Source: Fusarium oxysporum f. sp. lycopersici 4287 (Eukaryota > Ascomycota > Sordariomycetes > Hypocreales > Nectriaceae). Taken from it: a stretch of 64,000 nucleotides of DNA. Below are positions 1-10,978 of the stretch, piece by piece. The position numbers were made by a program, and so were the translations under genes. Under the pieces are notes generated by a model. It did not search any database and was not told the DNA's origin. It saw only the letters and a list, made by a program, of their open reading frames with translations. Where the stretch lies: assembly GCF_000149955.1 (NCBI RefSeq), contig NC_030990.1, forward strand, positions 682,001 through 746,000, read 5' to 3'. Positions within the stretch are counted from its first letter, which is position 1. Each line of letters opens with the position of its first letter.

Positions 1-143
1 AAAAACTTGTGCTTCTTCACCCATTGTGAATCGTTTGGGCCGATAAGAAGGTCGAGGCGCGTCGCGGCAATGTCAGAAGGTACGTAGTCGAGGGAGGACT
101 CATCCTGGCCTGCAGATGAGAGTATATCGGCTATTTCCTCCAT
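1..143 (-). CDS. Partial hypothetical protein, N-terminal end only
   Basis: An open frame enters from the left edge on the minus strand; its first ATG lies at 143-141, giving about 47 residues that begin MEEIADILSSAGQDESSLDY. The start is preceded, on its own strand, by a pyrimidine-rich stretch ending in CAG, so an upstream intron in or before the leader is possible. The piece is acidic and has no signal peptide or membrane segment. I do not recognise the family, and the rest lies outside the window. It may equally be an internal exon of a longer gene. Confidence 0.4.
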   Translation of the reverse strand, partial: MEEIADILSSAGQDESSLDYVPSDIAATRLDLLIGPNDSQWVKKHKF

Positions 144-1210
144 CTGCGTGAACAACCATACACTATCACAAGATGAGATGCTCGTCAAAGGCGGATTGCG
201 AGGGTTACGCTCTATGTGTATAATGAAAGGCCAAGAAAAGATACAGAGATAAAGGGTATCAACAAATGAGTGTACGTGAGAGTATTCTGGGAGCTCAGTT
301 GGTGTGGATAGAACAAGGGAAAGGGCATAAAGAGAAAGAGGTCATACTGGTCAAAAGTTCTGGAGGGTCACAGAGGGTGTTAAATCGCACACCTGATGCA
401 AGACCCTTTGAGGCGAACCTCGCCCGGTGGCCGCAATGGCCTGGGTGCAGTACCATTGTTCTCAGGCTAGCATCACCGCACGTACCAGAAGTGGTTTGCC
501 GTGGTGTTGGCAACAAAGAGAGATGTCTTCCTTTTGACAAGTTGATGGGTGGTCTGTGACGAGGATCGCCCTTCCTCGGCGTTACCGTTCATCCTTTGAG
601 CTTAGCTGATCTTGTTTTCGAGGCTTGGCTCAAAGGTCAACATCTTGCGCTGCATTCCGACTGCTGTATTAAGAATAATTCAGAATTTTTATGAACATTT
701 TCTTAGAGTCTGTCGCAACCCCTGTAAATGCATTGAAACAGAGGAAGAGACCGTTGGAAACAAAAACGGTTGGTGACCTGACGGCCAATCGCCCAGCCAC
801 ACAAAACGTCAACCCCAAAAAGGTCGACAATAACAAACACATATTGACACAAAATTAGCAACAGGCAGGCCAAATCTCCAAGCACCTCTCAATCGAGGTG
901 CAATCAAGCCTCCTTCGATCAGTGAGGTGTGCCTGTTCTTTGTCTCCAGCCGGACTTGGTAGGTCCGAAAAGAGGGGAAGCTCAGTCAATGTAAACAAAG
1001 AAGCCGGAAACACGGTTGCGTGGAAATAGCAACTGGCAATGTGTTGTTTGAGCTTCTTTGTTCAATCGCAAATAACGAGTAATCACGAGAGGGGAATGGG
1101 GGCTATGAATGAAGTCGTTCATTATGGTATTGTAAGATGCTTCTTTTGTCCAATTTCGGTCTGGGTATCGGATGTTGCAATGCCAACTTGACGGACTGAT
1201 GCGTCCAGGA
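144..1210. other. Intergenic, no gene seen
   Basis: About 1 kb between the partial left-edge gene and the 3' end of the transaldolase gene. Open frames here are short, overlap one another on both strands and show no recognisable protein. It presumably holds the promoter of the left-edge gene and the 3' UTR of the transaldolase. No tRNA or repeat seen. Confidence 0.4.
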
Positions 1211-2467
1211 TCACCCAGCATGCTGCTTCACAAGTCCCTCGAGCTTGTCTTGGAAGTCGGCGAAGTAGTTGATGGCCTGGATAATCTTACCTTCACTCGT
1301 ACCAAAGCCACTTCTGGTGAAAGCCATTCTCCATGAACTTTCATCCCTAACCAGGGCATTGTAGTCTTTCGTTTCCCAGCTCTTCTTTGCAGGGCCTTGC
1401 GCGAAGTATTCGCCCAGTGTGCCATTCCAGGTCGACAAGTCAGCAGCAGCGAGTCCATTGAGTAAGTTCGGTGAAATCGTGACATGTTGTATCCCGGCAA
1501 GCTGCATCACTTCATCCACAGATGTGAGTGATGCTGCCAACACTTGTGTGCGGAATGAATGGCTAATGTAGTAGGCTTGTGCTTCGCGACAAAACTCAAA
1601 GGCTTTGTTTTCGTCAACGTATCTGTGATTGTTAGAATGGCGAGGGCCCGTAGCAAGTCAAACTCACCCAGCTTCAAAATGAACTTTGAGCTCATTGACA
1701 TATGGTGCGATGTATGTACACTGGGCCTCGGCAGCCAACGCCGCTTGCTCCATGCAAAACATGGTAGTCGCAAGGGTCGCAATTCCTTTCATCTCAAGTG
1801 TTCGACATGCCTGAAGACCTTCCCAAGTTGCGGGGATCTTGACGCACACCCTCTTCTCGTCGAAGTCCGGCGCCAGGTGTTTAAAGATATTCACGATACC
1901 TATATAGCTAGTGAGCGTGAGCAACAGAGATACGAAACGGAAGACTTACGGTAGGCGTCACTAATGGTGCCGTTGGTTGAGTAGGACAGCTTTGGGTTGG
2001 TCTGAATATGCACGTAGCCTGTAACATTAGGTACGATCAATAGTTGAAGTTTTACCATCTTGTCAGGTCAGTAAAGCTCCATTGCGTGGGTTTTCTGCTA
2101 CCATACCAAGATCTGTACAACAAACTCCTCGAACGTCGCGGACCCTTGCAAGTCCTTCAGTGCCCCACGGGCACTTTGAATGGCCTCTCTGATCAGCGCA
2201 TCGTGATGCAAAAGGGGTTCTCCAGCAAGCGGTCTCGAGATCTCCGAGAATGCGATTGCCTGAAGGTCAGCACTGCTGGGAGACACGGGCATGGAGAGCA
2301 CGCTTACCTGGTTAGATGTGCAATCCACAAAGGGACCTAACTCATGAGCGACTATTATTGAGTTAGTAATCGAGGCCTGTGACATGTTTGTGGCTCATAC
2401 CATTCGAATCAAGAGTATCGCAGTCAACTCGACTGGTCTGGCGAAGAGCGTCCAACAATGTCGTCAT
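1211..2467 (-). CDS. Transaldolase (class I aldolase fold), six exons
   Basis: Transaldolase moves a three-carbon dihydroxyacetone unit between sugar phosphates in the non-oxidative pentose phosphate pathway in the cytosol. I reconstruct exons 2467-2401, 2351-2308, 2259-2107, 2058-1950, 1899-1668 and 1622-1211, joined by GT-AG introns of about 45-51 nt, giving 338 aa in a continuous frame. Family landmarks: the DALRQTSRVDCDTLD start, VTGYVHIQTNP, the Schiff-base lysine segment VCVKIPATWEGLQA, and the C-terminal ISPNLLNGL region. The length fits the family (about 320-340 aa). The start is the first ATG of the first exon. The sequence looks more divergent than a housekeeping TAL1 (VCVKIPAT, shortened N-terminus), so this may be a second, specialised transaldolase paralog; that is inference. 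It is divergent from COX10. Confidence 0.88.
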
Positions 2468-3287
2468 GTCAGCGATATATCAATGCGGATGAGCTGCTTT
2501 CTTTGAAGAAATCCGCAGAGAATAAGGAGTCAATTGTGATTTAAATAGTATTCTTGTCAATTTCGACAATATTTGGCTTTATCATCAAACTCGTCGATGG
2601 AGTCGTTCTTCTCAAGTCAAGTCACCAAGCCGAGCTGACCCCCACCAGAGTTAGAGCATGACGGAAACTTTGGCGGCCATTCGCTCGGCTTGGCTACCCG
2701 AAACGCTTGTTTCTCTCCTGTCATTCGGCTGCAATTACCACGACGAGAATGACGAGGCAAGAGGGGTTTCCCTTCTCCAGGCAGCACCATTTCCAGATCC
2801 CAATTCACTTGAATTGATGGGGTAAAAACTTTCTACGCCAATGTAGAGACGATGCTGTGATCATGTGGTGGAAACGCGTGGGTCGAAGTGGTTCTCCGAT
2901 TGTGAACTTGCTGCGGAGGGGAGGCGATTGAGTTGCTACCGGCACTTGTCGGTTATTCCACCCAAAATGATCACAAGAATTCCGTGAGACTTGCGATTGA
3001 TCTTCATAAGATCAAACTTTGATGAAATAATGAGGATCTTGGTGGCTTTGATTGGGTTTAGCGGCGCTCAATAAGAATTCATGGATTTCGAATAATAACA
3101 AGCAAGAGGTCGCGGGGTCCTTCTCCAACTGCCTCTGCACGTGATAAATCACGTTTCCTTCCCCAGGATTCCCCAATCGGGTTATCCACCATTGCATCAA
3201 GAATCTGCTGCAGCATCACCAGTCGAACCACTCCCAGTCAGCTCCCAGCTCCCCGTCACCGTTCAACCCGGCGTGTCCAGCACCGCC
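2468..3287. other. Divergent promoter region, transaldolase / COX10
   Basis: About 0.8 kb separating two divergently transcribed genes. No further gene supported. It includes a short AT-rich block near 2530-2590 next to the transaldolase start. The last ~30 bases before the COX10 start hold a uORF, listed separately. Confidence 0.45.
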
Positions 3288-3317
3288 ATGAACCCAATCG
3301 CAATCTCCACGCCATAA
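3288..3317 (+). promoter_or_regulatory. uORF of 9 codons overlapping the COX10 start
   Basis: An upstream ATG at 3288-3290 encodes MNPIAISTP and stops with TAA at 3315-3317. The last A of this TAA is the A of the COX10 ATG (TAATG overlap). The upstream ATG has C at -3, a weak context, so leaky scanning or termination-reinitiation could set COX10 output. If the real start were a later in-frame ATG (for example M27, before SSSAAFQ) the arrangement would matter less. Confidence 0.55.
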
Positions 3318-4822
3318 TGCGACCACCACGATGTCTCCTCCCCGCCGCGGAGAAGATCCTCCTCAAAGCAGCTGCACCCGCCAGCCGACGGTGCATGTCC
3401 TCGTCCGCAGCCTTCCAGCCGCCTAGAATAGTCGCTACCACTCCATGGAAGGGGTCTTCGTTTTTCCTCTCGAATAGATTGTTTGATAGATCGACATGTC
3501 TCGATTTTGTAATATTACGGCGTGCCAATGGCATTAGATCCACGTCGGCTTCGGCGGCTACGATATCTTCTACGAATACTGCGCAGACGGAGCCGGAACA
3601 GGAACTAGCACCTCATCGAAGACGACAGGCTCAACGGAGAGAGAAAGCCGCGGCTGAAGCTGCGGCCGCTGCACCTCGCGGCGAAAAACCACTACCTCCA
3701 GATGCTTCATCCCTCCTCGCTTCACACGCCGCTTCGCAAACGAGTTCTTTCCGACGCTACCTCTCCGCATGTCTCTCTCTCTCAAAACCCCGATTAACAA
3801 TGCTCGTCGTCCTTACCGCTATGGCTACATACGCTTTATACCCCGTTCCTGAAATGCTGTCGCCGAGTACTACCGAGACACCGAGTTTGAGTCCTTTAAC
3901 ATTATTATTCCTCACGATTGGCACGACGCTATGTTCTTCTAGCGCCAATGCTCTAAACATGCTTTATGAGCCTTCGACGGATGCTAAGATGACTCGAACT
4001 CGAAACCGACCGCTCGTACGAAAACTCATCTCTCAAAGGGCTGCGGTTCTGTTCGCAGTCTTGTCTGGAGTTTTGGGTACAGGCGCCTTGTACTTTGGTG
4101 TCAACCCCACTGTTTCCGGACTTGGGTTCGCCAATATTGTTATCTACGCTGGAATGTACACACCTCTCAAGGCCGTAACGGCTTTCAATACCTGGATCGG
4201 AGCGGTGGTAGGTGGCATTCCTCCTCTGATGGGCTGGGCTGCGGCTGCTGGCGAGACTGCCACAAAAGACGGTTCATGGCGTGAGCTTTTATTCTCCCCC
4301 GACGGTTCATCCATTGGCGGCTGGGTCATGGCTGGTCTGTTATTTGCATGGCAATTCCCCCACTTCATGGCGCTCAGTTGGCCCATTCGCGAAGAGTACA
4401 AAAAGGCCGGTCTTCGAATGCTAGCATGGACAAATCCCGCACGAAACGGCCGAGTCGCTCTGCGTTACAGCTTCGTCTTCATTCCCCTCTGTGTATCTCT
4501 CTGCGCCGCAGGAGTAACCGAGTGGTCCTTCGCAGTAACGAGTTTACCAATAAATGCCTGGCTTATCAAAGAAGCCGTGCGCTTCTGGCGGTACGAGGGT
4601 CACCAGGGCAGCGCGAGAAGCCTTTTCTGGGCCAGTGTATGGCATCTCCCTGGCATTATGATCCTGGCTTTGTTACACAAGAAGGGAATGTGGAGTAGAG
4701 TCTGGAGAAGTGTTTTTGGCGAAGAGGAGGGAGAGTGGGAGGAGGAGGAACTGGATGAGATGATGGGCATGGCTGCGGAGAGTGCAAATAGCCAGTTGCA
4801 GCACGATAAGCCTGTGCGGTGA
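3317..4822 (+). CDS. COX10: Protoheme IX farnesyltransferase (heme O synthase), COX10
   Basis: COX10 attaches a farnesyl group to heme b to make heme O, the precursor of heme A of cytochrome c oxidase; it acts in the mitochondrial inner membrane. The frame is intronless, 501 aa. Residues 1 to about 150 form a basic, Ser/Ala-rich leader with an Ala/Arg-rich patch, consistent with mitochondrial import. A UbiA prenyltransferase domain with many hydrophobic helices follows: the first metal/substrate motif runs from N214 (NMLYEPSTD, D222) into MTRTRNRPL; later conserved pieces are YAGMYTPLK and WQFPHFMALSW. The C-terminal ~30 residues are acidic (EEEGEWEEEELDE). Length and motif order fit fungal COX10. 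The start codon overlaps the stop of a 9-codon uORF. Confidence 0.96.
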   Translation: MRPPRCLLPAAEKILLKAAAPASRRCMSSSAAFQPPRIVATTPWKGSSFFLSNRLFDRSTCLDFVILRRANGIRSTSASAATISSTNTAQTEPEQELAPHRRRQAQRREKAAAEAAAAAPRGEKPLPPDASSLLASHAASQTSSFRRYLSACLSLSKPRLTMLVVLTAMATYALYPVPEMLSPSTTETPSLSPLTLLFLTIGTTLCSSSANALNMLYEPSTDAKMTRTRNRPLVRKLISQRAAVLFAVLSGVLGTGALYFGVNPTVSGLGFANIVIYAGMYTPLKAVTAFNTWIGAVVGGIPPLMGWAAAAGETATKDGSWRELLFSPDGSSIGGWVMAGLLFAWQFPHFMALSWPIREEYKKAGLRMLAWTNPARNGRVALRYSFVFIPLCVSLCAAGVTEWSFAVTSLPINAWLIKEAVRFWRYEGHQGSARSLFWASVWHLPGIMILALLHKKGMWSRVWRSVFGEEEGEWEEEELDEMMGMAAESANSQLQHDKPVR

Positions 4823-5369
4823 CGTGTAGGATAACGAATGAATATGTAACAACAATTGTATCTGTGACGGGAAATAGATTTGCCGCATTTGGCTTTGTCA
4901 ACTGTAAGAAACTCACTCATACATCACAACTGTAGATTCTGTGAATAGAAGAAGGACATGAAAGACGAAACACTTCTTCATAGCGAATGCGTAAATAGAT
5001 TGTAAAAGACAATGCGCTGCTAGATCCTCATGCACCTCATGTCGTGGTATCTCTATCTCTAGTTATACAAAGGAAATGTGCCATGATCATTCCCACTCCT
5101 CCTGACCACCATTTTAAACAAACAGACAAAGAAAGAATACTAATAAAAACATTAAGCAAGTAACGCCCCTAGAGCAAAATATCCTGCGTTATCGTCGTTA
5201 TAACTGCCTAGAAAGCGCCAAACACCGCGTAAACCCTGCTGCTCGCCATGCAGTATGCTGGATTATAAGGATTGACAAAAAGAATGGACGGCGAGGGTGG
5301 GTAGTGCCTCCGACGAGGCTTTGTTGAAAAGTCGTGAAACAAGCGTATAAAAGAGAGAATGGATCAAGG
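4823..5369. other. 3' intergenic between convergent genes
   Basis: About 550 bases between the COX10 stop and the stop of the Myb-like gene, which point toward each other. A-rich stretches such as that near 5110-5160 suit 3' UTR and polyadenylation sites. No gene seen. Confidence 0.45.
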
Positions 5370-6392
5370 TTAAACACCTCTTCCTGGACGGTTAATAAGA
5401 TTCCCAATGCCCATATCTGAACTTTGCGGTCGCTGCGTCATGTACTGCGGACTGTTCCCCTGACTATGACCATGATGGCCGTAGGGATGACCCGCACTCG
5501 CTTGGGAGCTCACGCTCGAGGAGTAACCGTGGCCGCCGTAGCCTGGCGCATAGGCTCCGAGGCTGTACTGGACGGCAGCGGCCATGTGGTGAGGCTGGAG
5601 CTGCTGGAAGGACGTGTTGGCCGAGGCCACGACGGACGAGGCGGTGGTCTCGGGGCTGCTATAGGATGCGTCTAGTTCGTCAACCGGTGTCAGGCCCATG
5701 CCGGAGATGCCGCTGTCGTCGTCATACCCTGAGAGAGCGCCGGACTCGAGACGGTCGCGGCGGGCTGCGGCGCGGGCTGCGCTTTGCAGATTCTTGAGGC
5801 CATTTGACATGCACTGCAGAGTATGTTAGTAGATGTTCTCACCATAGTGGTAAAGACGACAACGTACCTTGGCTTCGACTACGTTCCACTTCTCGCCTGT
5901 TCGAGCTGCGAGACCACTCCAGATCTCCTTTCTCATAGCCATGTACTCCTTAGCCAGACGCTGAAGCTTGAGGTTGTCCCAATCATCAGCACCCTTGCGT
6001 TCCAGCAATCGCTCGTGACGCTTGCGGCATGCATTGGGAGTCTTGGAGGGAAAGTAATTCGATTGGATCTGTTGCCAGTTCAGGCCTTGCATCCTCGCAG
6101 TGAGAAGTTGCTGGTCATCTGCAGCTCCCCAGGCACCCGAACTGGGTCTGTGTTGGACAGGCGCAGGGACGGAAACAGGTGGTGCGGAGGTTGTAGCGTA
6201 GGATTCGTATGTAGGCTGTTGAGCTTGTGATTGAAGGGGCATAGAAGAAGAAGCAGTTGTACTCATGCCGTAGTAGTTGGGCATGGTCATGCGCTGCTGG
6301 TTGTATAGAGGAGTGGGGGCGAGAGAGACTGGGATACCAGCATTGTAGCGGTTCTGAGATGAGCTTGTAGCTCGAGAGTGTTTCGGCATCAT
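5370..6392 (-). CDS. Myb/SANT-like DNA-binding protein
   Basis: Two exons, 6392-5868 and 5813-5370, with a 54-nt GT-AG intron, give about 322 aa. Residues ~1-85 are Ser/Gln/Pro-rich low complexity. They are followed by a SANT/Myb-like module with spaced Trp residues (GAWGAADDQQLL, LNWQQIQSNYFP, TPNACRKRHERLL) and a second related stretch (KLQRLAKEYMAMRKEIWSGL, EKWNVVEAK) that crosses the splice junction. The C-terminal half is rich in Gly/His/Ser/Gln, typical of an intrinsically disordered activation region. A nuclear transcription factor is the likely role; the target is unknown. The start used is MMPKHSR; an in-frame ATG at 6458 would add 22 residues. Other Myb-like chromatin proteins cannot be excluded. 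Confidence 0.8.
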
Positions 6393-8050
6393 GGAGAAAG
6401 AGTAGTGGGGGTGTAAAATCGAGAAGTGAGGGGATTCACAAGGTGAATCCTGTAACAAGATTACGGATTAAGCGTAAAAAGAGGAATAGGTCCGGGTCAA
6501 CCGGCCTGGTAATGCTTGATCGGTCTTGAAGATGACGGCCCAAAAAGAAAACGGATCCTCGTCCAAGCGAGAAGTCCAAGTGTAGTAGTAGCGAGAGGGT
6601 CAAGGAAAAGCTAAAGCACGACGGGTCAAGAAGCGACAGATGGGATAGCGCCAAGATAGAACCACAACGAGAGAAGAAAAGGAAAAATGAACCTAGGAAA
6701 GATGGAAAAGTGATGTTTTGTCTGAAGAATGGAGAACAGGTCCTTAGAAGGCCGGATATGAAGCAGCTTTAAGGCCTCGAGGAGAGGACAAAGACCAATC
6801 TCGAGGTGGGCGGCTCTGGGACTGAAACAAGATCCAGAGACAATGAAACAGCACACTCGTGTCTGAAAGAAGCAGTTTCCCATGAATGGGTTGCTGATAT
6901 TGGCTCAGCAAAGCGGCTGTTTGGAAGAGGCATGGGCGGTTAAGAGAGTGGGCGGTTACAGTCGATATGGAGATATCTTGGTGGAGAGAGGTTCATCCGT
7001 ACTACCAAGTTTGAGCAAGCGCCGTATGTCCAGGGCGTGTATGTGCACAAGCAAGAAATTTGTTTAAACTAGAAAGCTAAAAGCAGGAACACAGATCTCG
7101 AGAACCACCCGATTTGCATATGTGGATGATCCATGAGGGCGCCTGGGGAAATTACGACGGGGTTTTTGCATGGTGTGAGCGCAACACAAGCGCGGGAAGG
7201 AATAAGACTAAGGGCGGAAATAAGGATGCGCATCATAGTTGCACCGGCAGATGAAACAAAGACACAAGCTGAGCGAAAGCAGAGAGAGAAAGGGACGATA
7301 CAAAGGGCTTGGTGTTGAGAAGACTCCAGAAATAAAGGTAGTGTGGATATGGAGGGGCCATGTAATTGGCCACGGGTGTTGGAGGCGCGCGTTTAAAGTA
7401 TTAGGCGACGCCTGGAGTGGTTTAGTGTGTCTATTTTGGGAGGTCTGGGGATGTCTGATTGGGAGATGTACTGCCGCTTGGAGATTGGGAGAGGAAGTAC
7501 AAGATGGGAGAAGAGCGCTTGGAAGGGCCTTGAAAGAGGTCGCTGGGCGTGGAGAGAGGCAGATGGCATGTTTCAGGTTGTTCTACAACGGATGACATTG
7601 TTGTTTTCTGCGTGTTTCCCAAGTGCTGAAGGATGATAAGATAAGATGTTATTCTGATCCCGGTAAAAGGTTTGCCCCACTTCACTTCATCCGTGTTAGT
7701 CGTTATCCACGATCATTAGCACGGCAGATTCCACTAAGGCAAACGACGCTAGCTCCAGACTGCACGCCTAACACGGTTCAAAGCATTCATCTGATAGCGA
7801 CGTGAATTCACAAACCGATATAGATCCTCAAACCATGATCTGATGGTTTTCTTCACCTGTTTCAACTTGATTGGAAGTATTCGATACTGTCGGGTTGCTG
7901 GGGAAATAAAATTGATGGCTGATTTATAGGGGCAGAATGCTGGAAGTTCTCTGACTCAGTTGGTACCGTTAGGCAGGCCTAATAAGAGAACCGACATCTA
8001 TCAGCTTAACTCTTCTCCAAAAAGATTGTCAGCACAATCGCGAGCGCGCA
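6393..8050. other. Divergent intergenic region, no gene seen
   Basis: About 1.66 kb between the Myb-like gene and the AT-hook gene, transcribed away from each other. The short open frames on both strands (for example near 7240-7600) have no recognisable domain and look like chance. It likely contains a long 5' leader and both promoters; purine-rich tracts near 6640-6720 and 7250-7310 stand out. Confidence 0.4.
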
Positions 8051-9409
8051 ATGACTTTCGCGACGCGCCGGAGTCTCCGCCGCTCGCAGACCATCGACCA
8101 TGATGAACTCGCCGATACAAAAATTGGGTTTATCGAGATGCTTCCCTCCCCTCAGCCAAAGCGTCGGGGACGACCCCGAAAGTCTCCTAAATCCGAATTA
8201 TGCGGAAAGCCTCTTGGCTCCAAGCGTCGTGGAAGGCCTCGCAGTACTGCTTCTCGCATAATGTCCGACAAACGCATCGCATTAAAGTTGGGCTGGCGAA
8301 TGCGAAAATCCACAATGGGAAAGCGAGTAGGTGATGCCGCTCGATCAGTATACCTTCTTTCGCGCCAGTGGCCATGGGACTTGGTTGCAGGCTTCGTACC
8401 AAGGAAATGGAGCATCCCGGCTCTGGAGAATCTGAGGAGGCTCTTTAGAATTATCCATCAAAACTTCACAGTACATGATCATCGGAACGACTTTCAGTTT
8501 GTCAAAGATTATCTGCACGAATGTGCAATGAAGTATAATCGACGGCGCCCACATTTGAAGAACAGCGATATCCGGGACGCGTGCGATTATTTCGCTGATG
8601 ATAATCCTGCTCGACGCGATGTTATACGCAGAACAATGACGCGATTGAGGTGCTCAATCAGCACGGTCGTGCCAGAAGACGAAGATGGATGGCAAGACTA
8701 TAGAGGCTATGACCATTTTGACGACGACGACGATGATGGTGATGAATATGTCGACATTGCTACTCCTACAAAGAGATCAAGAACACCCTCCTCACCTTCA
8801 CTGAGCCCGAAGCGAGCACGAACGGCCGAGTCTACTGAACCACGCCCACAGAGCATCACAGACATCACCAATTCCTTACAATCATTGCACGCCCAAAAGC
8901 AAAAGGAGCTCGAAGCGGTAACCAATTCACTGGACGAGATAACAGCTTCAATCCAAGCAAAGGAAGCATCTCGAACAAATCACGTCAACGCAAAAATTGA
9001 CAGACTATCCTCCGACGTGAAGGCCTACGAATCAGAACAGGAGAAGATCCTCAAAATTCGAGGACTCGTGGAACAGCAACACGAAGGCATGATAATGAAA
9101 GCAGATCATTTCCTACAGCAGTACACGTCGCGACTTGAAGAATGCGACAAATTAATTGCGCAGGCAAACGCTGATGTTTTGGAAGAGCTGGATCAGATGG
9201 CGCGAAGGGATTTTGACTTGAGAGATGAGAAGAAGAGGTTGGAAGGACGTGTGAATGAAGTTCTGGAGGAGGTTAGACATTGCAGTGTTATCGGGACGTT
9301 GATGAGGTTGGGCCCTGGCGGGATGGCGAAGTTATTGGGGAGACTGGAGGGGAATGGTGTTGAGTTGGTTGGGATGGCGGAGAGTATAATGAATGAGACT
9401 GAGGAATAG
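8051..9409 (+). CDS. Uncharacterised AT-hook and coiled-coil protein
   Basis: Intronless frame of 452 aa that starts at the first ATG after a stop. Two AT-hook cores (RGRP) sit at residues 39-42 and 60-63, each in a KRRGRPR context, so minor-groove binding to AT-rich DNA is likely. Residues ~95-200 are a globular-looking segment with several Trp and Arg. An acidic run (DDDDDDGDE) and a Ser/Pro-rich nuclear-localisation-like stretch (SPKRARTAE) follow. Residues ~275-400 are rich in Lys/Glu/Gln/Leu and look like a coiled coil. The layout suggests a nuclear chromatin or chromosome-associated protein. I do not recognise the family; function is unknown. Confidence 0.75.
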   Translation: MTFATRRSLRRSQTIDHDELADTKIGFIEMLPSPQPKRRGRPRKSPKSELCGKPLGSKRRGRPRSTASRIMSDKRIALKLGWRMRKSTMGKRVGDAARSVYLLSRQWPWDLVAGFVPRKWSIPALENLRRLFRIIHQNFTVHDHRNDFQFVKDYLHECAMKYNRRRPHLKNSDIRDACDYFADDNPARRDVIRRTMTRLRCSISTVVPEDEDGWQDYRGYDHFDDDDDDGDEYVDIATPTKRSRTPSSPSLSPKRARTAESTEPRPQSITDITNSLQSLHAQKQKELEAVTNSLDEITASIQAKEASRTNHVNAKIDRLSSDVKAYESEQEKILKIRGLVEQQHEGMIMKADHFLQQYTSRLEECDKLIAQANADVLEELDQMARRDFDLRDEKKRLEGRVNEVLEEVRHCSVIGTLMRLGPGGMAKLLGRLEGNGVELVGMAESIMNETEE

Positions 9410-10978
9410 CATGACTCAATTTATGCTACTATGCTAATAACTCTGCGCATCTATTGATACGGTTGGTGAAGTTAATAAGGTAAGTTGTCTGTATTCGTCA
9501 AGGGATGAACGATTTGACTGACTGCGATCATAGAACTCTCCGAGTGCCGTGCTGGATCACGCCATGACAACCTGAGAGTGTATTATAGTCAGATGATCTG
9601 ACAATCATGAAAAGCGTGTATTGTGTTCATATACTGGGACCTTCTCTTCTATATGGTTATGGCCAAGGGTTTATGTCTGTGTTTTGTTATGGAATGGAAC
9701 GAGCATTGCAAGGCCTCATGGCTGAAAAGCCAGCCGATACCACATATGTTTTGGAAAATACCATTCTTAATATCTCTTTCTTCTTATACTACTGAACGTC
9801 TGCGTGTTGAGCTGTGAAGTAAAAATTGCTGGTGTTGTCAAGATCTGGGATAAGGTTCAGGCTTGGAACGTCTTACGAGGTTGACGATGTTTCATGGCGG
9901 TTGTGAAAGGAATGACGCAGCGACGTTTGAGAAACTCGGAGGTTGAAACGTGTTTCAGATAGCCCGGAGAATTGCGTGTCAACTGTTATCATTTCTTGGC
10001 GGCCTTGTGGCTCAAAGGATTAAAGTGAAAGAACAGAATACTTGAAAGCACACAGAACATCATGGAGCTTTGTGATTAAGTACCTAGGTATTGATTGATC
10101 CGGATTTTATACGAGCAATATTCCACTTCTTATGACTCCATCTCTAAAGGGCCCACCGTTAGCTGCTTTGTTAAAGAGCTGGTTAGGTCTGGTTCGCCAG
10201 TTACCCTAGGGTAGGCATCAACTCGACTGACGCCAAGACAATAAAACACCATCTCCAAAAAGCAGACCAATTAATCGTATCGCATCCCAGTCTTGTTCAA
10301 CTGCGATGATAAGGCTGACCAAATACGTCAACCCCCCTCATCTGCCTAAACTCCACTTATAGGCAGCTTGTGATGCTCTGGAGTGGGGTAACCATAGCAA
10401 AATACCCAATGCAAGTTACTGGAATGGCTTTGACGGTACGAAGAGGCAAACCGTGGGCCACTGTTCTTACTGTTGTAGGGACAGTCAGTGGTAGGGCACA
10501 GTGGCTGTTGATGCAGGTCCGTTGGTCAGCTGCATTAACGGTTGCCTCTTTGGATGGAACGGCAAAGGGTGACAGACATCTAAGTCTAGAGGATTATTAA
10601 AATACTTATATCAATTTAGAAAAAGATTGATAAATCAAGTAGGCTTAGTCAAAACTTAATGAAATAAAGAGAATTTATTCTAATATTTGCTTTTTTATCA
10701 ATAAATTTTAATAAATTATCCTAAACTTGTAAGAGCTTTGACAAGCCTTAGGATAGATCGGCGGTTTCTTTTGTCACCTCAGGGGACAGGCAGTTCACTT
10801 GTGATGCATTGCCTTATGCAGGTGAGACTGTTGGTCAACGCCAACTTCAAAAGAGGCAGTAAATAAATGCGCCGAGCATTGAGTGAGTGCGTAAATGACG
10901 AAAAAGGCAGCCAGAGGAGATATATAGTCGCCCTCTTTTCCTCTCTTGACCTCAACCCCTTCTTTAGCATCATCCATC
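9410..10978. other. Intergenic with AT-rich block
   Basis: About 1.57 kb without a supported gene, upstream of the BCS1-like gene. A strongly AT-rich stretch lies near 10590-10735, unlike the flanking DNA; see findings. A TATA-like TATATAG is at 10921-10927. Short open frames near 9607-9817 and 10370-10600 have no recognisable content. Confidence 0.4.
10921..10927 (+). promoter_or_regulatory. TATA-like element of the BCS1-like gene
   Basis: TATATAG lies about 52 bases before the ATG of the AAA ATPase, close for a fungal TATA box. It is followed by a CT-rich tract (near 10930-10945) of the kind often found at fungal transcription starts. Confidence 0.35.

Noticed and set aside
1559..1954. 131-codon plus-strand frame
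   Set aside because: It is antisense to the transaldolase exons and introns, which join cleanly.
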